Assembly (NCBI RefSeq): GCF_024323335.1
Contig: NC_066579.1
Span: 238,437,475-238,501,474 of the forward strand
Reading direction: 5' to 3'
DNA length: 64,000 nucleotides
Source: Lathyrus oleraceus
Taxonomy: Eukaryota; Streptophyta; Magnoliopsida; Fabales; Fabaceae
The position numbers and the translations under genes were made by a program. Each line of letters opens with the position of its first letter. Within the stretch, counting starts at the first letter, position 1. Positions 11,672 to 23,188 of the stretch are shown piece by piece. Under the pieces are notes generated by a model, which saw nothing but the letters and a program-made list of their open reading frames with translations, did no database searches and had not been told where the DNA came from.

Positions 11672-12878
11672 AAAAATTCACCCGTTCGGCTAGAAAAAGT
11701 GCTTTGAAGTATCAAGTGTTGATACGAAAAACGACGTCAATTTTAAATGAATTGTTCATTAAAATTTTCGAGCAGGGGCGCTGCCCCTTCGACCCCGCAA
11801 GGGGCGCTGCCCCCTTGACCCCTGTCCGGGCATCGGACCCCCGGCTAACTCTGCGTAGTGTGATCGGTCGTTGAAATTTAATTTGATTTTAATTAATTAA
11901 AGGAATTAATAATAATAATAATAAAGTGTTTATTATTGTCTTGTGGTGATCGGTTATGGCCTTAGTTTTCCTTTGTTTTGTTTTGGGTTTTTAAAATACG
12001 ACCTGCGTGTCATGCCTCTCTCTTAATCTCCCAAATGTAACTTCTTTTCTCATCTCACTCCCTCGTCTGTAAAACGAGTTTCTTTTGTAATGTAATGATA
12101 TGAAGAAAGCAAAGAAGTCAGTGCCAAAGGAGGACAACCTTGAAGATCTTGCTTGGAGAAGCTTAGATCGTTGTAGGTTAGCTTAGGTTCTCTCATTGGC
12201 TTGGGAGAACAATTGCGCTAGGGGCCATAACTGTTCCATTATGTTTGTATGTATGTTGATGCATGTGAATGTATGTTGATGCATGTGAGAGACGGTTTAT
12301 ATGATAAACAAGCCGGTGAGATCAGAAAAATTACAATTCCCTCAAAATAAATATTAAGTTTAAGCTTTCCAAGTTTTAACACTCATCAAGACTAGTATCG
12401 AATAATGTAGGTTTCGCCTACGCGGGAATGATAAGTTTAAGCCGGGGTGCATGTTCTATATTAGTAAGGTGCGATGGGATAATTGTAATATCCAACTGTT
12501 AAAACAATGGGTCAAACTTAACTAAACAAATTATAATAAGATTATATATATATGTTTAGAAGCAAGAGTTGGGAATGATCCATATGATGGATTGGAATAA
12601 GGAGTTATTCACCCAACTGAAATTTTCGAGAGTTGTATGAGATACAATTGGAAGGAGTTCCTACCTAAATAACCTAGTTTTGTGTAATCCGCCTACGCGG
12701 ACTTAGAACGAAGTGAAATATGGATCTCGACCCACTAGAAAATCTTCCAACGGGATTTTTCGAATCAGATGATGAGGGTCATTTGTTTTGAGTAAAATAG
12801 TGGGAGCATATTTAATTAAAGGCCTAATTGAATATGTCAATGATACTTATATTTTCATTAATCCTTATGTAGATTACC
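11672..12878 (+). other. Rest of Angela-like leader, no gene seen
   Basis: This is leader up to the gag ATG. It contains a GC-rich GGGGCGCTGCCCC pair near 11764-11812, an AAT microsatellite near 11909, and no long open frame. Confidence 0.6.
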
Positions 12879-14143
12879 ATGACAGCAAACACCTCTAACA
12901 ACATCCTGCGATCAATCTTGATAAGGAAAAATTGTCTGGGACAAATTTTCTGGATTGGCACCGAAACCTGAGGATTGTCCTCAAACATGATAAAAAGCTG
13001 TATGTCTTGGAGACACCTGTTCCTGAAGAGGAACCTCCTAGTTCTGCACCTAAGGCAGAAAGAGATGCTTATAAGAAGCATGTCGATGATGCCAATGAAA
13101 CTGCTTGTCTCATGCTGGCTACCATGAACTCAGAATTGCAAAAGCAACATGAGAACATGTCAGCATTCGATATGATCGAACACCTGAAGTTGCTCTATCA
13201 AGAGCAAGCAAGGCATGAGAGGTTTGAAGTTTCAAAAGCCCTTTTTCAAAGCAAGTTAGCTGAGGGAGCCCCTGTAGGTCCCCATGTACTCAATATGATT
13301 GGGTATGTGGAAAACCTTGAGAGATTGGGTTTTCCCCTCGAAAAGGAACTTGCAACTGATTTGATCTTGCAATCGTTGCCAGATAGTTTCAGTCAATTTG
13401 TCCTAAATTTCAATATGATTGATATGGACAAATCTCTTCCTGAACTGCTCGCCATGTTAAGAACTGCCGAGCAGAATCTGAAGTCAAAAGGGAAGTCCAT
13501 TCTGATGATCGAAAATGGAAAGAGACAGAACAAAAGACCCACTAAGCAGAGTGATAAGGGGAAGGACAAGGAAGTTGCCAATCCCAGACCCACTGCTGCT
13601 TTGAAGCCTATAGGAGACATAGCAAAAGAAGGCACCTGCTTCCATTGCGGTAAGACCGGACACTGGAAGAGGAACTGCCCAAAGTACCTGGAAGATAAGA
13701 AGAATGGAGTAGAGACTTCAACTTCAGGTATTTTTGTTATTAATTTATCTACTTCTGCATCATGGGTATTAGATACTGGATGTAGTTCTCACATTTGTAC
13801 AAATGTGCAGGAACTAAAAAGGAGTAGAGATTTGGCAAAAGGTGAAGTCAACCTACGAGTTGGATATGGAGCAAAGGTTGCTGCTTTAGCCGTAGGAACT
13901 TTTGTATTGACTTTACCTAGTGGTTTAATAATTCAGTTAGAGAACTGTTATTATGTACCTGCAATTAGCAGGAATATTATTTCCATTGCTTGTTTGGACA
14001 AGTTTGGTTTTTCATTTATAATAAAGAACAATTGTTGCTCAATTTATTTGAATGATATATTCTATGCTACTGCACAAATGAACAATGGACTATATGTCCT
14101 TGATCTTGAAATGCCTATTAATAACATTAATAAAAAAGGGTGA
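12879..14143 (+). pseudogene. gag: Angela-like gag-protease
   Basis: The likely start is ATG at 12879 (MTANTSNN). A one-base deletion near 12913 throws this start out of frame with the main 403-codon frame, which opens at SGTNFLDWHRNLRIVL. Gag spans about the first 270 residues (LEKELATDLILQSLPDSF) and ends in the zinc knuckle CFHCGKTGHWKRNC. The aspartic protease site is SWVLDTGCSSHIC, followed by LRVGYGAKV and YYVPAISRNIISIACL. The GAG-pre-integrase domain is missing. Apart from the start lesion, this is the best kept part of the element. Confidence 0.88.
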
Positions 14144-14149
14144 AACCTA

Positions 14150-14800
14150 ACGAGTTAAAACCAACTAGGTAAGAATATTAAAACTCTTCGATCAGATCGA
14201 AGTGGTGAATATTTAAGCCTAGAGTTTGATGACCATCTGAAAGAGTGTGGGATCCTATCCCAACTCACTCCTCCTGGAACACCCCAATGGAATGGTGTAT
14301 CTGAGAGAAGAAATCGAACCCTGTTGGACATGGTCCGATCCATGATGAGTCACACCAATCTTCCAAACTCCTTTTGAGGACATACACCATTGACATCAGC
14401 TTACACACTTAACCATGTTCCATCCAAAAGGTTGAAAAGACACCATATGAGTTATGGAGTGGTAAGAGACCACATATGTCTTACATGAAGATTTGGGGTT
14501 GCGAAGTTTATGTGAAACGACAAATTTCAACTAAGCTTGAGCCCAAATCTGACAAATGCTTATTTGTGGGGTATCCTAAAGAAACAAGAGGATATTATTT
14601 CTACAATCCTTCTGAGGGCAAAGTGTTTGTCGCTCGAACTTGAGTTTTCCTAGAAAGGGATTTTATTTCCAAAGGAACCAGTGGGAGGAAAGTAGAGCTT
14701 GAAGAAATTCAAGAATCACAAAGCATCGATACACCTATGGAGGAATTAGAGAAGGAAACACAAGTAGTTGTGTAAGAGCAACCTGCTCAAGTAGAACAAG
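14150..14800 (+). pseudogene. Angela-like integrase remnant
   Basis: Only the second half of the integrase core is left: LRSDRSGEYL (second Asp), GILSQLTPPGTPQWNGVSERRNRTL (Glu), then DMVRSMMSHTNLPNSF and a stop. The HHCC finger and the first Asp are deleted. Downstream, the conserved tail around KPYELWSGKRP-like and KTCLFVGYPKETRGYYF-like positions can be followed through stops and frame changes. Confidence 0.75.
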
Positions 14801-14873
14801 ACCAGCGTAGGTCAGGCAGGATACATCACCTGCCTGAGATATATGGATATCTGATCAAGGTGATGTATTACTT

Positions 14874-15119
14874 ATGGATCAAGATGAGCCTGTGACCTAC
14901 TCATGGAATCTTCGCCTTGATGAAACAGTAAAAATGTATGGATTCGTCATTTGTGTCTACAAGAAGGTTAGTGGGAGCATGATCGTATTCCTGGTATTAT
15001 ATGTATATGACATATTACTCATTGGAATCGATATCCCTACCCTGCAACAAGTAAAGTCTTGGTTGGGGAAATGCTTTTCTATGAAGGATCTGGGTGAAGC
15101 AGCCTATCAGAATCTATAG
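14874..15119 (+). pseudogene. Angela-like RT remnant with altered active site
   Basis: These 81 codons hold the centre of a copia RT: YGFVICVYKKVSGS, then LVLYVYDILLIG where the family has YVDD, so the first catalytic Asp is replaced by Tyr. VKSWLGKCFSMKDLGEA follows. The N-terminal RT and most of the thumb are deleted. Confidence 0.8.
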
Positions 15120-15206
15120 AGATAGATCATGAAATGCTTGGCCTAAGTCAGAGTACATAGACAAAGTGCTGAGACGCTTTAATATGAATGATTCCAATTT
15201 GGTTAT

Positions 15207-15581
15207 GTGTTTTGCTTAAATGGTGGCACTGTGAGCTTGAAAAGTTCAACGCAAGATGCAGTTCCTGATTCTACAACCGAGGCCGAGTATATTGCTGCCT
15301 TAAGTGCAGCAAAGGAAGCTGTTAGGATCAATAAACATGGCATAGTCCCTAGCATTGTGGATCCCATTGGTCTCTATTATGATAACAATGGTGTTATCGC
15401 ACAAGCTAAGGAGCCTAGATCTTACCAACGATCCAAACACATACTTAGACGTTGTGTGAAAATATGTAAAGTACCTACACTTGACAATGTTGCGAACCCA
15501 CTGACAAAGCCTCTTGCGCAGCAGAAGCATGATGGCCATACTAGATCAATGGGCATACGCGGTATGCCTGATTGGCTCTAG
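15207..15581 (+). pseudogene. Angela-like RNase H remnant
   Basis: This frame of 124 codons contains the copia RNase H core SSTQDAVPDSTTEAEYIAAL with the conserved Glu, then YYDNNGVIAQAKEP and NVANPLTKPLAQ, the usual pol C-terminus. The N-terminal part of the domain is missing. Confidence 0.82.
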
Positions 15582-15585
15582 TGCT

Positions 15586-15595
15586 AGTGGGAGAT
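15586..15595 (+). other. Polypurine tract of Angela-like element
   Basis: AGTGGGAGAT directly precedes the 3' LTR and would prime plus-strand synthesis. Confidence 0.8.
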
Positions 15596-16912
15596 TGTTG
15601 GTGTAAGCCCTAGAGGCCGATACTTTTGGTACTTGTATCGAATTATTTAAAGGCATTTTCTTTATTATGGTTGATTAATAAAGTCCCTGGAATAGATAGT
15701 CTGTTTAATGTATTAACTGTGACTTAATCATGAGAACACATTAAACATAAGGACACTATTCTTAAAGTATCCGTAGTCGAGCTTTAGTGTGAAGTGGGAT
15801 AACATTAAAGCATTAAGACTATTATGTTTGTAGACTGATGATCACATCTCATGGATCATGGATAAAGACTTATCAAGTCTTAAACATAGGTATAAATATT
15901 AGGAGTAATATTTATACCGGATTGACCCGCTATGAGAATACTATATAGAAAGTTATGCAAAGTGTCATAAGTTATTCTCATGGTGATAATAGTGTATACC
16001 ACTCTTCGACCTGAAACCACTATGGATCCTAGATGTAGAGTCGAGTGCTTTGTTGCTGATCTAACGTTGTCCGTAACTGGATAACCATAAAGACAGTTGA
16101 TGGGTACTCCACGAACCATGCTGAGGGACATGAGTGTCCTAGATGGAATTTGCCAATCCTGCGTAACAGGATAAATGTCTATGGGCCCAATATTGAACTG
16201 GACAAGGGTGACACGGTCTATACCTTGTGTTCAATATAGACATAAGGGCAAAGGGGTAATTATACACATAATTATTATCACAGGAGGTTTTGTCAGATCA
16301 CATGACATTTTCGTGACTTGGGTAGCAATGATGTGTTGCTAGATACCGCTCACTGTTTATTATGTTAAATGTGTGATTTAATATAATTGCCAAGGTCGCG
16401 AAAACCTATAGGGTCACACACAAAGGACAGATTGATGAGAAATAGAGTAACTAAGGAACACCGTAAGGTACGGTGCACTTAAGTGGAAACGAAATATGGT
16501 AAGGTACACTTAAGTGGGCTTTTTAGCTTGAAGCCCACACAAGTGGTTCTATAAATAGAACCCCTTGGGTAGAAGCATTGTCACTCCACAGTAACTCACT
16601 GAGACAGACAACACAACTGAAGAGTTGGAATTTCGTATCTCTCTCTCACTCAAAGCCTTCATTCATAACAACTAGCATTGCGATTGAAGGAATCCGTTCG
16701 TGTGGACTGAGTAGAGACGTTGTCATCGTTCAACGTTCGTGATCGCCCCGTGGATCTGTATCAAAGGTTTTGATCATTATCAGAGATCTGCACCAAAGGT
16801 TTGAATCGCCACAAGAGGTAACGATTCTATCACTGATCATGCCCATTCTTAAGGATAACTAAATGGAGAAATTTTTAAATTCCGCTGCGCCTTGGATGGC
16901 TATTCTCCTTCA
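15596..16912 (+). repeat. 3' LTR of Angela-like element
   Basis: This 1317 bp copy of 9644-11007 lacks 47 bp of the U3 region bounded by ACTTAAGTG copies. A few substitutions are scattered along it. Confidence 0.93.
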
Positions 16913-17096
16913 AAGTCATCTCACAAAGATCACCAAGCATACAAGGAATTAATATTCAAGCAATTCAATCATTACATACAATACAGTAATCCCAAATTGC
17001 ACAAAAATATGTCACAAAACAATACAATACAATAAAATATGAAAAATAGGCAAAACCCACTAGACAATTTTCTCCCCAGCAAAGTCGCCACTTTTC
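16913..17096 (-). other. Ogre-1 leader start with tRNA-Arg primer binding site
   Basis: On the minus strand TGGCGACTTTGCTGGGGAGA (17071-17090) begins six bases after the LTR end. It matches the tRNA-Arg-type primer site of Ogre elements and fixes the LTR border at 17097. Confidence 0.85.
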
Positions 17097-20000
17097 TGTA
17101 GCGGGGTATTCGTTACCATTAGAGATATTGACTAAATCCAAGGTAAATCATACAAGTCGAGTCGCCACCGCACTTCTATTTATCCAAAGGAATGGTTAGA
17201 AAGCGAACAAAAACCTAAAAGTTTTAACAAAAAAAGTAGTAAAAGAGAAACAGAGATCTGGGTAAGGGGGTTGGTTATGTAATGGGAAGGTGTTAGGCAC
17301 CGAAAACATCCTAGGTACTCCTAGGGAGCCCTTTTCATACTTGTTGTAAGGTTTGTATTTTATGAAAATTTTGTTTGTGCAAACATGATTGAAGATAATA
17401 TACAAGTTTATTTACATTTTGTGTTTGGATGGATAAACCCATTGCCTACGTACCATCTTCAAAAAGATTAGGATCAAAACCTCGTAGTTCGGGGTAAAAA
17501 TCTCAAAATGAGTTGGTAAATTGATTGGTCCTAAAGCCTTAAGGTCTTTTGTTATCAAAGGGAGAAAACTCAACCTAAAACCACAAATCCACCATGTGAG
17601 GATAGTTTCAACATGCTAGTGAGGGGTTAACCCTATAATAATCATGGAAGACTCATTGTCCATCACTAAGGATATAGGTGAGTATTACATCTACCACGAG
17701 GATAACTCAAACCTAATAGCTAAAGGTTATGGAAAATTTGATTAAGAAAGTGGCCATTGGAACCACAAAAAGACATTTGAATGGGTTATATTTACCAATT
17801 AGAAGCATATACAAAAATGGTCAAAGTTGACTTAGAGATTCAATTCAAAATAAGTGTTGTGAAAAAAGGTTTGAAAATCAAAAGCCTAAGGCTTAGGTTT
17901 CTAATGTTTGAAAACAATAGTTAAATGTTTGCACAAAAAGTTTTGGCTTGGGTTAGAGTGGAGAGAAGAAGAAGAAGGGCTAAAGTCCTAAGCATACAAG
18001 AGGTAAGGAATAAGAAACAAAACCATTAATGGAGTTCCTTTCTTGAAATCATATTGATGATCCAAGTAGCTCCCATCCCTTGGAATAAGCAATCACAAGC
18101 ATAGACTCAAACAATCAACAATCATATGAATTCTTGGAAGTCTCCTCAATGTATCTTGGATTTCTCTCTCTTAGAAGCTCATGGTAATGGTTCCTCAATT
18201 AGGCTCAAGTTGGAAATCCTAGCACAAGAAAACACACATCAAAAAGTTCTATGATCAATCAAAGAATGGACAAGAGGGAGTTTAGAATATGGTCCTTTCA
18301 AAGTTCATCCTTAAGCTTTAAGCATTCTAAAGGCAGGAGGCCTAGTTACTCTTTGACATTTAAGCACTCTAAAGGCATGAGGCCTATTTGCTCTTCAAAT
18401 TCCATTTGCTTGGGTAAGGTCCTAAATTCTAAGTCCATTTTGTTCAATTCTTTGCATTTGATTCACACCAAACAGACAAACACAAGCACAAAAGATATAT
18501 ACACAATTATATACCCATGTTGGCAAAAGGCAAATGGCATTAACATAAACATGTGCTCCAATGAGCAAAGGAAAAAAGCAAATGAATAATATGTGCAAGA
18601 ATGGTAAATTGCATAAAAGTAAAGTGCATAAAATAAATGTTAATTGTTAGTAGTTAATAGTTAGTGTGCCATAAGGCAAATTTAGCGCTATGTTAAGCAA
18701 TCGTAATTGGACTTATATAGAAGTCACAACTATCTGAGGCCGGTCAATAATAATGTAGGCAACAACACAAGTTAGAAGTCTTGATTAGTGAACCAAGTTC
18801 CAACAACCTGCCATGCCAAAAAGAAGAAGAGAAATGATCTTGTATTGGTTTAAGCCTTTTGCATGATTTAGGAAACAACCTATCCTTAATGCAAAGCCAT
18901 TCACTTGATCAATTGATCATGATGAATTAGATTTGGATTAAGGAAGATTAAGTCTCCCTAATCAATGCTAACTTATCAACCTTCAACTCATTGATCAAAA
19001 GGAAAAAAAAAAGAAGGAGATGAATAATGGAAATAAAAAAAATGGCAAAAATACAAATGCATTAAATGAAGTACAATGTACCAATCATCATATGTTGACC
19101 AATAACATTGAAAGTCAAAGTCAAACAATCAAAAACAGAAGTGGGATGAAGATTGGAAGTCAAGAAATGAACAAAATATGTTTTTGGCATTTTTAATATT
19201 AAAATAAACTTGAATTAAAAGTAAAAGAAAGGTCAAACTTCAAAATTACTTCAAATCAACCTTGAGAGGTCCAAGTAATTTATCCCAAGTTCAACAAGGT
19301 CAAACGAAGTTTGACAAAAAAATTCAGCATTTTTAAAAGTCAGAAACTATTTTTGATCAATTAAAAATGAATAAAAATAACCTAATTGAACTAAAATCTC
19401 AAATAAATCTCAAATCAATTAAAAAATTGATGAGAATATTTTTCATAGATTCATCATCATTCAAATAGGTTAGGAAAATATTTTTGTATTTTTTGAATAT
19501 CAAAAACTATTTAAAATGAATTAAAAATAACCAGAAGAGAGAAAATTCACAAAAAATATCAAATGACAAAATAAGAAAAATAAAAATCAGAATTAGAAAC
19601 TAGAAATTATTTGGAGACTAATGCAATTGGTCCCATATTTTTTGGATTAAAAATGAGAGAGTTATGAATTTTTGAAATAAAAAGGAATTAAAGAAAATAA
19701 AATCAGAAATTAAAAAAAATGGAAAATCAGGAAGCATTGGATCACGTTCATTAATTGACGTGGCCAATCTGATGGTCCTGAAACGCGCGCTCATGGTGAA
19801 CCTTGGTCAAACGCGCCACATAAAGAATTAAAAAAATTCATAATATCTAAAGGCTGAGATTGAATCTGGAGATGAGATCCAACGATCCAGATTCAAACTG
19901 GCAATGGATGCCACCGGAGCCACCTTTTTCTTCGGTGAGCTTCCAAATTCCGGCCAGATTTGTAGGTTTTCAAACCTTCACCATTTTGCACGATCCTTAT

Positions 20001-21997
20001 ACCAAAATGAAGCTGGGGTGATGTACATCACCCCTGTAACCTTGAATCACACTCAAGATTCCTATAGGTTGAGAAATCTGAGGTGGAAGATTCAGGTATG
20101 AAAAATGCAGATCAAAGAAGAACAAAATTGAAGCTACCACTAGCTTGCCTCTCAAGTGAGGACTTCATAAAACACTTTGGCCAGACAAAAAGATCAAAGA
20201 AATGAGAGATTCGAAGCAAATAAGTTTGAACAACAACCTTTGAAGTGCAGCTTTACAGGTCTTGATCCACTCCAAATCTTTTGTGCAATGTGTTCTTGAG
20301 GTAACAAGGAAACAAGGCTTAGGAATTTAAATTCAGAGATCAACAAATGAAGTTGAAATCTGAACTGTAAAATTGAAATGAAAACTCAGAATTCCTTTAA
20401 TGGAGGTTGGGATTTCACTTGTGCAGAGCTTCAGGCGCCATTAGGTTGGTTTTTGAAGAGAATGAAGCATGCTATTTATAGCCAAGGCTGATGCAAGCAA
20501 GGAGAAAATTCGTGTGCATGGAACTTGGACTCTTCATGCATGGGCCTGTACAGGCTCGTGCAAAGCCCAAAAATGGATGAAAATGCAAGCTGAACTCAAA
20601 TGCCAATGGTTTGGACGTGTGATTAGAGCTGCATTGGCTTGTGCATGAAGTTATGATGTGAATTCCATAATTGAACCTAAACATTGAACTCTTCGAAAAT
20701 GCCAATTAGAAAATCCAAACATAAGCATGTAGGTAATGGTTGGAAAGGTCTTGATGTAAGGAACAATTGTTATGTTGGGAAAAAATCCATTTGATGTGTG
20801 GAAATTGGTGAATTTTGAGTTTAAAGTGTAATGTGCAAAACATGTCAAGGCAAGGTGTCCAAATTTGGCCTATGTTCAAGCCCCTCTGTTTTGATGATGC
20901 AAACCTCAAATGAAGAAAACCTCCAACATCAAAGTTGTAGATCTTTTCAAGAAAATCAAAATGGACTTAAATTTTGCATCATTTGGATTTTTGATGAAAG
21001 AGTTATGGGCACTTGAAGTTGGACTTTTTTGCCTTTCAATGCATTTGGTCCAAAAGGACCTATAATGTCTTGCATTATCACATGTATGTTCTTTGATATT
21101 TTGAAATTTTGTTCAACATAACATTTTAAGTAGACATCTTAATGTTTCCAATGCATTTGATCCCACCTCAAGATCATAGAAAATGAATGAGTTATGTCCT
21201 TGGGAAGTTGACCCAAAATTAGGGTTTCAGCCAAAATGACCTATAATGTCTTGGAATGGGAGATGACCTTCCAAGCTTCAAATCAATTTTTGATGAACAT
21301 GAAAGTTGTTCATATTGTCCTTAAGAACATTGTTTCTTTTGGAATCATATCCATTTGACCAACACATAAAAAGTTAGGTCTCAGTGCATTTCAAAATAGT
21401 CAGATGAATTGACTGATCAACTTCTCAAGTCCCTGACTCATATCTTGATGAGTTGATGATTGAGGATACTCAAATAAGTTCAAATATGCATGAAATGATG
21501 AATTAAATAACTTCCATTGATTGCATTTGATCATGGGCTGAGGTTGCTTCAAGAGCAAGGCATTGTGATGCACAGATGAATTAGGGTTTCCTTGAAGAAC
21601 AAGACTTCAAACCCTTTGACTTGATTTGATCAAAATGATGAATTGAGATGCTAGGAAGGCATATTTGATGGATGAGAGCTTTGGGAACCATTACCATGCT
21701 TGCCTTCATCTTCTTTTGGCCATGTCATTGCACAGATGATCTCCTAGAAGCTTTGAACCTTGTGATTGCTCTAGCTACAAACAAAAGATGTCAGTGACAT
21801 ATTTTTGTGCTTTTAGTTAGTAAACAAAATGAGAAAAGCAATGATATAAAATTCAAGCATGCTTGGTGATCTCAAACCACTCACAAGAGGTCCCACCCAA
21901 AGGCAAAGGGAACCAAGATGCTAATGATCCTTGAGGTAATGCAAGTCCAATGTTATGATGCCATGAGGGATCTTAGGGACAAAATTGGGGTCTTACA
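17097..21997 (-). repeat. Ogre-1 5' LTR (4.9 kb)
   Basis: On the minus strand the LTR starts TGTAAGACCCCAATTTTG at 21997 and ends in CCCGCTACA at 17097. It has no long open frame and includes very A/T-rich stretches (19010-19720). A short direct repeat around AAGGCATGAGGCCT occurs twice near 18300-18390. Such length is typical of Ogre. Confidence 0.88.
20470..20482 (-). promoter_or_regulatory. Ogre-1 LTR TATA box
   Basis: The minus strand reads GGCTATAAATAGC, an excellent plant TATA box about 1.5 kb into the LTR. A 12 bp palindrome, GCCTGTACAGGC, lies about 70 bp upstream in the direction of transcription, near 20545. Confidence 0.7.
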
Positions 21998-22047
21998 CCA
22001 AGCAAGTTGGGTTTTGGAAGTACCGTCAAACTAGTTGGTTTTAAAAG

Positions 22048-23121
22048 TGTTGATTCTAAGTGTTGGCAGCAATTTTGGTAAAACAAAGAGTGTTCACAAG
22101 ATGTCATGTGTGATGTCTTAACATGAGATATCCTATGTACCTGCTGGAGTTGAAGAACATATGCAAGCAGGATTGTTTCAGAATGCCACTTACAATGCTA
22201 AGGCTTCTGATATTGGATGTACCTGCTGGAGCTAAATTGGAAGACATATGCTGCAGGATTATTTCAGTTGACATAGTCATTGTCATGGTAACTGATATGG
22301 TTGTACCTGCTATAAAAGGAAACTGGATTATGCAGGATTTTTCCAGATGTCAGACCCGATGTCATGACATCCTATACACAGAACATTCAGTGTGAATGTC
22401 TGGTGTTTTGTGATTGCACAATTGGTGGCAATCATTGGTTGATTGAAGAATTGGCTAGCTGGCGCATTCTATCAGGGATATCAACCAGATCTGTTTATTT
22501 TCCAAGGAGATCTTTACAGCTGATATGAAAAGATTTGATTGGAAAATATATCTAGGGTTTTCAAGCTGTCCAATGTTTCTATAAAAAGGGACTCAAAAAA
22601 CCTGATTGTACACACAACCAATACTGAGCGAAATTTAGAGAGAGAGTTAGTGTTTGTGTTTGTAGGTCATTCAAGTCATCCATTGATGATTGAATTGGAC
22701 TGATTTGTCTTCTTGATCAAAGCTTTGAAGCAAGATCAAGAGTGTGTCTTCTTGATTGAAACTGTGAAGTAAAATCAAGAATATTGTAATTGAAAAGTAT
22801 TTTCTTTTCACAAGGGATTGTTGTTTAAGATCACGGGTTTGTGATTGTAAGGGAAGTGAGTGGGTTCTCATATCTAAGAGTGCTTAGGTAGAAATTGCAC
22901 GGGTAGAGATTAGGTGAGAAAGACTATAACTTGGTGAAGTGTACAGATAGTGAATTTCCTGGCTTGGTAGCCCCCAGACGTAGGTGAGTTGCACCGAACT
23001 GGGTTAACAATTGCTTGTGTTATTTGCTTTACCATTCTATTTCTGTTTATCCATTGTTTATAACCAGATATCAGTGTCGTGACATTACCTTCGACATCTT
23101 ATATCTGATACCAAAATTTCA
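22048..23121 (+). repeat. 5' LTR of SIRE-A
   Basis: This 1074 bp LTR is near-identical to 28523-29623. The 3' copy carries 27 extra bases near 29427. TATAAAAA is at 22580-22587 (29055-29062 in the 3' copy). Confidence 0.93.
22137..22372 (+). promoter_or_regulatory. SIRE-A LTR hairpin-forming direct repeats
   Basis: Three direct repeats of about 83 bp begin GTACCTGCT (22137, 22219, 22302). In each, CCTGC pairs with a GCAGG about 20-30 bases later. A perfect 14 bp palindrome, GATGTCATGACATC, follows near 22358. All lie upstream of the TATA box. Comparable palindromes in the LTR cis-region are known for maize Sireviruses. Confidence 0.6.
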
Positions 23122-23123
23122 AT

Positions 23124-23135
23124 TGGTATCAGAGC
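23124..23135 (+). other. Primer binding site of SIRE-A
   Basis: TGGTATCAGAGC, complementary to initiator tRNA-Met, lies just after the LTR end at 23121. Confidence 0.9.
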
Positions 23136-23188
23136 AGGCATCCTGCTCTGGTTCTGGGTGAGATCTAGGGGCAATACTTTCTGGTACA

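Larger units (their letters stand above)
9644..16912 (+). mobile_element. Decayed Ty1/copia element (Angela-like) nested in Ogre-1
   Basis: Two LTRs (TGTTGGTGTAAG ... CTCCTTCA) flank a tRNA-iMet primer site, gag-protease, fragments of integrase, RT and RNase H, and a purine tract. The flanks are AAGTT (9639-9643) and AAGTC (16913-16917), a 5 bp target duplication with one change. The gag style and the knuckle CFHCGKTGHWKRNC resemble the Angela/BARE group; that placement is by family resemblance only. Large internal deletions in integrase and RT make it non-autonomous. Confidence 0.9.
1..21997 (-). mobile_element. Ogre-1, Ty3/gypsy (Tat/Ogre) retrotransposon, 3' end outside window
   Basis: Reading leftwards from 21997 the order is: 5' LTR (17097-21997), tRNA-Arg-type primer site, leader, ORF1, gag, protease, presumed intron, RT-RNase H, second RNase H, integrase, 3' UTR. 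An extra ORF upstream of gag, an intron before RT, an archaeal-type RNase H and very long LTRs are the known hallmarks of Ogre. The LTR start (on the minus strand TGTAAGACCCCAATTTTG) is typical of legume Ogre copies. The leader is split by a copia insertion at 9644-16912. The 3' LTR lies left of the window, so the target duplication cannot be tested; the right flank is CCAAG. Most frames carry one or more stops or frameshifts, so this copy is probably not autonomous. Confidence 0.92.

Noticed and set aside
17097..21997. Search for a host gene or tRNA gene in the 4.9 kb between 17097 and 21997
   Set aside because: The terminal sequences and primer site show it is the Ogre-1 LTR; no long frame or tRNA-like fold was seen.
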